Shown piece by piece: positions 7,337 to 9,728 of a DNA stretch of 9,728 bases; the stretch's first letter is position 1; each line of letters begins with the position of its first letter. This stretch comes from an uncultured Prevotella sp. Lineage in GTDB: Bacteria; Bacteroidota; Bacteroidia; Bacteroidales; Bacteroidaceae. The notes under the pieces were generated by a model. The model worked only from the letters and a program-made list of their open reading frames with translations. It had not been told where the DNA came from and did not search any database. The position numbers and the translations under genes were made by a program. Location of the stretch: NCBI GenBank assembly GCA_938018155.1, contig CALIIG010000232.1, positions 1 to 9,728 of the forward strand. Reading direction: 5' to 3'.

Positions 7337-7368
7337 CAAAGTAAGCAAAAAAAAGCCAACCATGCAAA
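7337..7368 (-). promoter_or_regulatory. Strong Bacteroidetes-type promoter for the ompA-family gene
   Basis: On the - strand a perfect -33 TTTG (7368 to 7365) is followed after 20 bases by TTACTTTG (7344 to 7337), which differs from TAnnTTTG at one position. Transcription would start near 7330, giving an A/T-rich leader of about 42 nt, a common arrangement for highly expressed Bacteroidetes outer membrane proteins. Confidence 0.7.
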
Positions 7369-7460
7369 TATTTCTCTAAGAAAGTGCACTTATAAGGTAT
7401 TAATTGAACACTTAAAAGACTTTTTCGATATTTTTAAATGTAAAACAAAATCTTATATAG

Positions 7461-7493
7461 AAAAAGGCAGATCGCATCACTGCGGCCTGCCTT
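7461..7493 (-). terminator. Rho-independent terminator of the ffh-folD transcript
   Basis: On the - strand AAGGCAG (7493-7487) pairs with CTGCCTT (7470-7464). A further CGC/GCG stem (7484-7482 with 7475-7473) lies inside, beyond a small internal loop, and the hairpin runs directly into TTTTT (7465-7461). It is the most classical terminator in the window. It lies about 225 bases beyond the folD stop, so the message has a long 3' tail. Confidence 0.8.
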
Positions 7494-7717
7494 CGATTAG
7501 AGAGTTATTCAAAAAATCAAGTTACTACCAATATGTTTTATCTTATCAATATATTATCGTTCTTACTGATTACTCTTGTGATTCATACGTGTTCAGTATC
7601 CAATATAGTCGTATTTCATATGCCAATATATTATGGTACGCGTACATTTATTATAGAACATTTGCACAATACCGATATTATCTGCACGAGAAACCCACAT
7701 CATTTGCACACCGTTAT
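7494..7717. other. AT-rich stretch after folD, no gene assigned
   Basis: Probably the 3' untranslated tail of the folD message. It contains the 10-bp direct repeat CATTTGCACA at 7659-7668 and 7701-7710, and the palindrome GTACGCGTAC at 7636-7645. No TAnnTTTG-type promoter was found on the - strand inside it. Short frames exist on both strands (for example 36 codons on the -, 7593-7703), but none has a ribosome-binding site or a recognisable product. Confidence 0.5.
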
Positions 7718-8596
7718 TCACTTATAATACTCCTTTCGCGCTGCAGCAAGCGTATTTCGCATCAATGAACAGATGGTCATTGGCCCGACACCACCCGGAA
7801 CGGGCGTAATAAACGAGCACTTAGAAGCCACTTCATCGAACTTTACATCGCCGTTAAGACGATACCCGCTCTTCTTTGTGGCATCGGGAACACGCGTTGT
7901 TCCCACATCAATAACCACGGCACCATCCTTCACCATCCCCGCAGTAACGAAGTCAGGACGGCCCACTGCCGCAATAAGAATATCGGCACTCCGGCACTCT
8001 TCTTTCAGATTCGCGGAATGAGAATGACATACCGTCACCGTGGCATCACCGCCGTTCTTCTGCAACATAAGCATCGCCATCGGCTTTCCAACTATATTAC
8101 TTCGCCCGATAATGACGCATTTCTTCCCCGACGTTGCAATATTATAATGCCTTAACAGCATCATTATGCCGGCCGGAGTAGCCGAAACGAAACAAGGAAG
8201 CCCGACAGAGAGCCTGCCTGCATTGACGGGATGAAACCCGTCGACATCCTTACGGTAGTCTACGGCCATTATAATTTTCTGCTCATCAATATGTTTCGGC
8301 AGCGGAAGCTGAATGATAAAGCCGTCTATTTCCTCGTCTTTGTTCAGACGATTTACACACTGAAGCAGCTCTTCCTCGGTAACATCGTCTTCAAAACGTA
8401 TCAGCGACGACCGGAAACCACATTGTTCACACGCAATAACCTTGTTGCGGACATAGGTCTCCGAGCCTCCGTCGTGCCCTACAAGCACGGCTGCAAGGTG
8501 AGGCCGACGGGCACCACGGGCTACCATCTCCTCCACTTCCGCAGCTATTTCCTGCTTAATGGCAGCAGCCGTTGCCTTTCCGTCTATCAGCGTCAT
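7718..8596 (-). CDS. folD: Bifunctional methylenetetrahydrofolate dehydrogenase/cyclohydrolase FolD
   Basis: FolD oxidises 5,10-methylene-THF to methenyl-THF with NADP and hydrolyses that to 10-formyl-THF, supplying one-carbon units for purines and initiator formyl-Met-tRNA in the cytoplasm. The 292 residues match the family length. Catalytic positions are conserved with an offset of two from E. coli: Tyr48 and Lys52 in TYVRNK, Gln96 in [10 protein letters not shown] (91-100) and Asp119 in KDVDGFHP (116-123). The Rossmann domain has GRSNIVGKP at 164-172, and the second FolD signature [11 protein letters not shown] is at 264-274. The ATG follows the ffh stop by 33 bases with no clear promoter between them, so folD is probably read from the ffh transcript. 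No Shine-Dalgarno site is seen. Confidence 0.97.
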   Translation of the reverse strand: MTLIDGKATAAAIKQEIAAEVEEMVARGARRPHLAAVLVGHDGGSETYVRNKVIACEQCGFRSSLIRFEDDVTEEELLQCVNRLNKDEEIDGFIIQLPLPKHIDEQKIIMAVDYRKDVDGFHPVNAGRLSVGLPCFVSATPAGIMMLLRHYNIATSGKKCVIIGRSNIVGKPMAMLMLQKNGGDATVTVCHSHSANLKEECRSADILIAAVGRPDFVTAGMVKDGAVVIDVGTTRVPDATKKSGYRLNGDVKFDEVASKCSFITPVPGGVGPMTICSLMRNTLAAARKEYYK

Positions 8597-8608
8597 CAGT
8601 TATATTGC

Positions 8609-8627
8609 TTTGTCAATATTTTGTCAA
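8609..8627. repeat. Two 8-bp direct repeats in the ffh-folD spacer
   Basis: TTTGTCAA occurs at 8609-8616 and again at 8620-8627, an 11-base period (about one helical turn). On the - strand this reads TTGACAAA twice, ending about a dozen bases ahead of folD. It could be a binding site or chance in an AT-rich spacer. Confidence 0.35.
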
Positions 8628-8629
8628 CC

Positions 8630-9728
8630 TTACATCTTTGGCATGTTCATGCCCTCCGGCATCTGCCCTTTGAAGTCTTTCATACGCGACATCATCGACT
8701 TCATTTGGTTGCCGGTAACCATCTTCATCATCTTTCGCGTCTGGTCAAACTGCTTGATCAGCCGGTTCACTTCCTGAATATTCGTGCCCGAACCTTTTGC
8801 AATGCGCATCCTCCGGCTCTGGTTTAGCACTTCGGGATTGGTACGCTCGCGTGGCGTCATGCTTTTAATGATAGCCTCAATGCCCTTAAAAGCATTATCA
8901 TCAATGTCAACATCCTTAATGGCTTTGCCCACACCCGGAATCATCGAAGCCAAATCTTTCAGGTTTCCCATCTTTTTGATTTGCTCAATTTGCTTCAGGA
9001 AGTCGTTGAAATCGAACTTGTTTTTCTGTATCTTCTTTTGCAAACGGCGCGCCTCTTCTTCGTCAAACTGCTCCTGAGCACGTTCAACAAGCGATACCAC
9101 GTCGCCCATACCCAATATCCGGTCGGCCATACGGTCGGGATGAAACACATCCAAAGCCTCCATCTTTTCGCCCGTACCGATAAACTTAATGGGCTTATTT
9201 ACAACGGTTCTGATGGATAATGCTGCACCGCCGCGGGTGTCGCCGTCGAGCTTGGTCAGCACAACGCCGTCGAAATCAAGGCGGTCGTTAAACTCCTTTG
9301 CCGTGTTGACGGCGTCCTGGCCCGTCATCGAGTCGACAACAAACAGCGTTTCATCGGCATTGACTGCGCTTTTCAGAGACGATATTTCGTCCATCATCTG
9401 CTCATCAACAGCCAGACGGCCCGCCGTGTCAATGATGACAACGTCGTACGATTTGGCCTTAGCCTCGTGTATTGCATGCAGCGCAATCTCGTTCACGTCT
9501 TTGTTACCGTCTTCGGTATATACTGGAACGCCAATCTGCTCACCTACAACTTTCAGCTGGTCAATGTCGGCAGGGCGGTAGACATCGCATGCTACAAGAA
9601 GCGGATTCTTATGCTGTCTGGTTTTAAGCATATTGGCAAGCTTGCCGCTGAACGTGGTTTTACCCGAGCCCTGCAGTCCAGACATCAGCACCACGGCGGG
9701 CCAGCCCTCCAGCTTCAGCTCCACGGCC
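8630..9728 (-). CDS. ffh: Signal recognition particle GTPase Ffh, N-terminus outside window
   Basis: Ffh binds signal sequences of nascent inner membrane proteins together with SRP RNA and delivers ribosomes to FtsY. About 365 residues are visible; the reading frame continues past the right edge, so the N domain (roughly the first 85-90 residues) is missing, and the GTG at 9722-9724 is not the start. Counting from that codon, the GTPase domain shows G1 GLQGSGKTT at 16-24, CDVYRPADIDQL at 46-57, DTAGR at 99-103, TKLDGDTRGG at 157-166 and GTGEK at 183-187. The M domain follows, with the SRP RNA-binding segment RRMRIAKGSG at 304-313 and a methionine-rich tail ending in NMPKM. SRP54 and FtsY share the G domain, but the M domain makes this Ffh. 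The first gene of a likely ffh-folD pair. Confidence 0.97.
   Translation of the reverse strand, partial: AVELKLEGWPAVVLMSGLQGSGKTTFSGKLANMLKTRQHKNPLLVACDVYRPADIDQLKVVGEQIGVPVYTEDGNKDVNEIALHAIHEAKAKSYDVVIIDTAGRLAVDEQMMDEISSLKSAVNADETLFVVDSMTGQDAVNTAKEFNDRLDFDGVVLTKLDGDTRGGAALSIRTVVNKPIKFIGTGEKMEALDVFHPDRMADRILGMGDVVSLVERAQEQFDEEEARRLQKKIQKNKFDFNDFLKQIEQIKKMGNLKDLASMIPGVGKAIKDVDIDDNAFKGIEAIIKSMTPRERTNPEVLNQSRRMRIAKGSGTNIQEVNRLIKQFDQTRKMMKMVTGNQMKSMMSRMKDFKGQMPEGMNMPKM

Noticed and set aside
7593..7703. 36-codon frame on the - strand downstream of folD
   Set aside because: No Shine-Dalgarno site, no promoter and no recognisable product; a length expected by chance.
7301..7768. 155-codon open frame on the + strand
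   Set aside because: It runs antisense across the ompA promoter, the folD terminator and the folD end; its composition reflects AT-rich spacer and its product resembles nothing known.
9722..9724. GTG as the start of ffh
   Set aside because: It lies directly before the G1 motif, and the frame stays open to the window edge; Ffh needs an N domain upstream.

Overview
The window looks like ordinary chromosome from a Bacteroidales bacterium, most likely Prevotellaceae or a close relative. The evidence is the protein types (Bacteroidetes-style RecQ, double-hotdog acyl-ACP thioesterase, TlpA-like periplasmic oxidoreductase, large OmpA-family porin), the scarcity of Shine-Dalgarno sites, and several upstream matches to the Bacteroidetes promoter pattern TTTG-N(19-21)-TAnnTTTG. 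The genus is an inference; no rRNA is present to confirm it.

The genes form two blocks that point at each other. The left block (+ strand) starts after a GC-rich, hairpin-rich stretch at 1-133 that ends in a terminator-like structure. A good promoter at 145-176 then drives recJ (202-1941) and, 11 bases later, a recQ-family helicase (1953-3845) with a TTG start. RecJ and RecQ are partners in RecF-pathway recombination: the helicase unwinds DNA and the nuclease trims the 5' strand, so their close coupling is functionally sensible.

The right block (- strand, read from right to left) begins with ffh, cut by the window edge (8630-9728), followed 33 bases later by folD (7718-8596). A terminator lies about 225 bases past folD. 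Then come an ompA-family outer membrane protein with its own strong promoter and terminator (6218-7288), a secreted TlpA/thioredoxin-like protein with its own -7 box (4893-5894), and an acyl-ACP thioesterase with its own promoter and an unusually good ribosome-binding site (3939-4727). The blocks meet at a short convergent intergenic region with a perfect 8-bp hairpin.

I see no mobile element, CRISPR array, tRNA or rRNA, and no convincing undescribed system. The points most worth a second look are the RecQ domain layout (about 170 extra residues between the helicase core and the zinc site, and no HRDC domain), the OmpA C-terminal domain lacking the usual peptidoglycan-binding aspartate, the competing hairpins at the left edge, and the long AT-rich tail behind folD.
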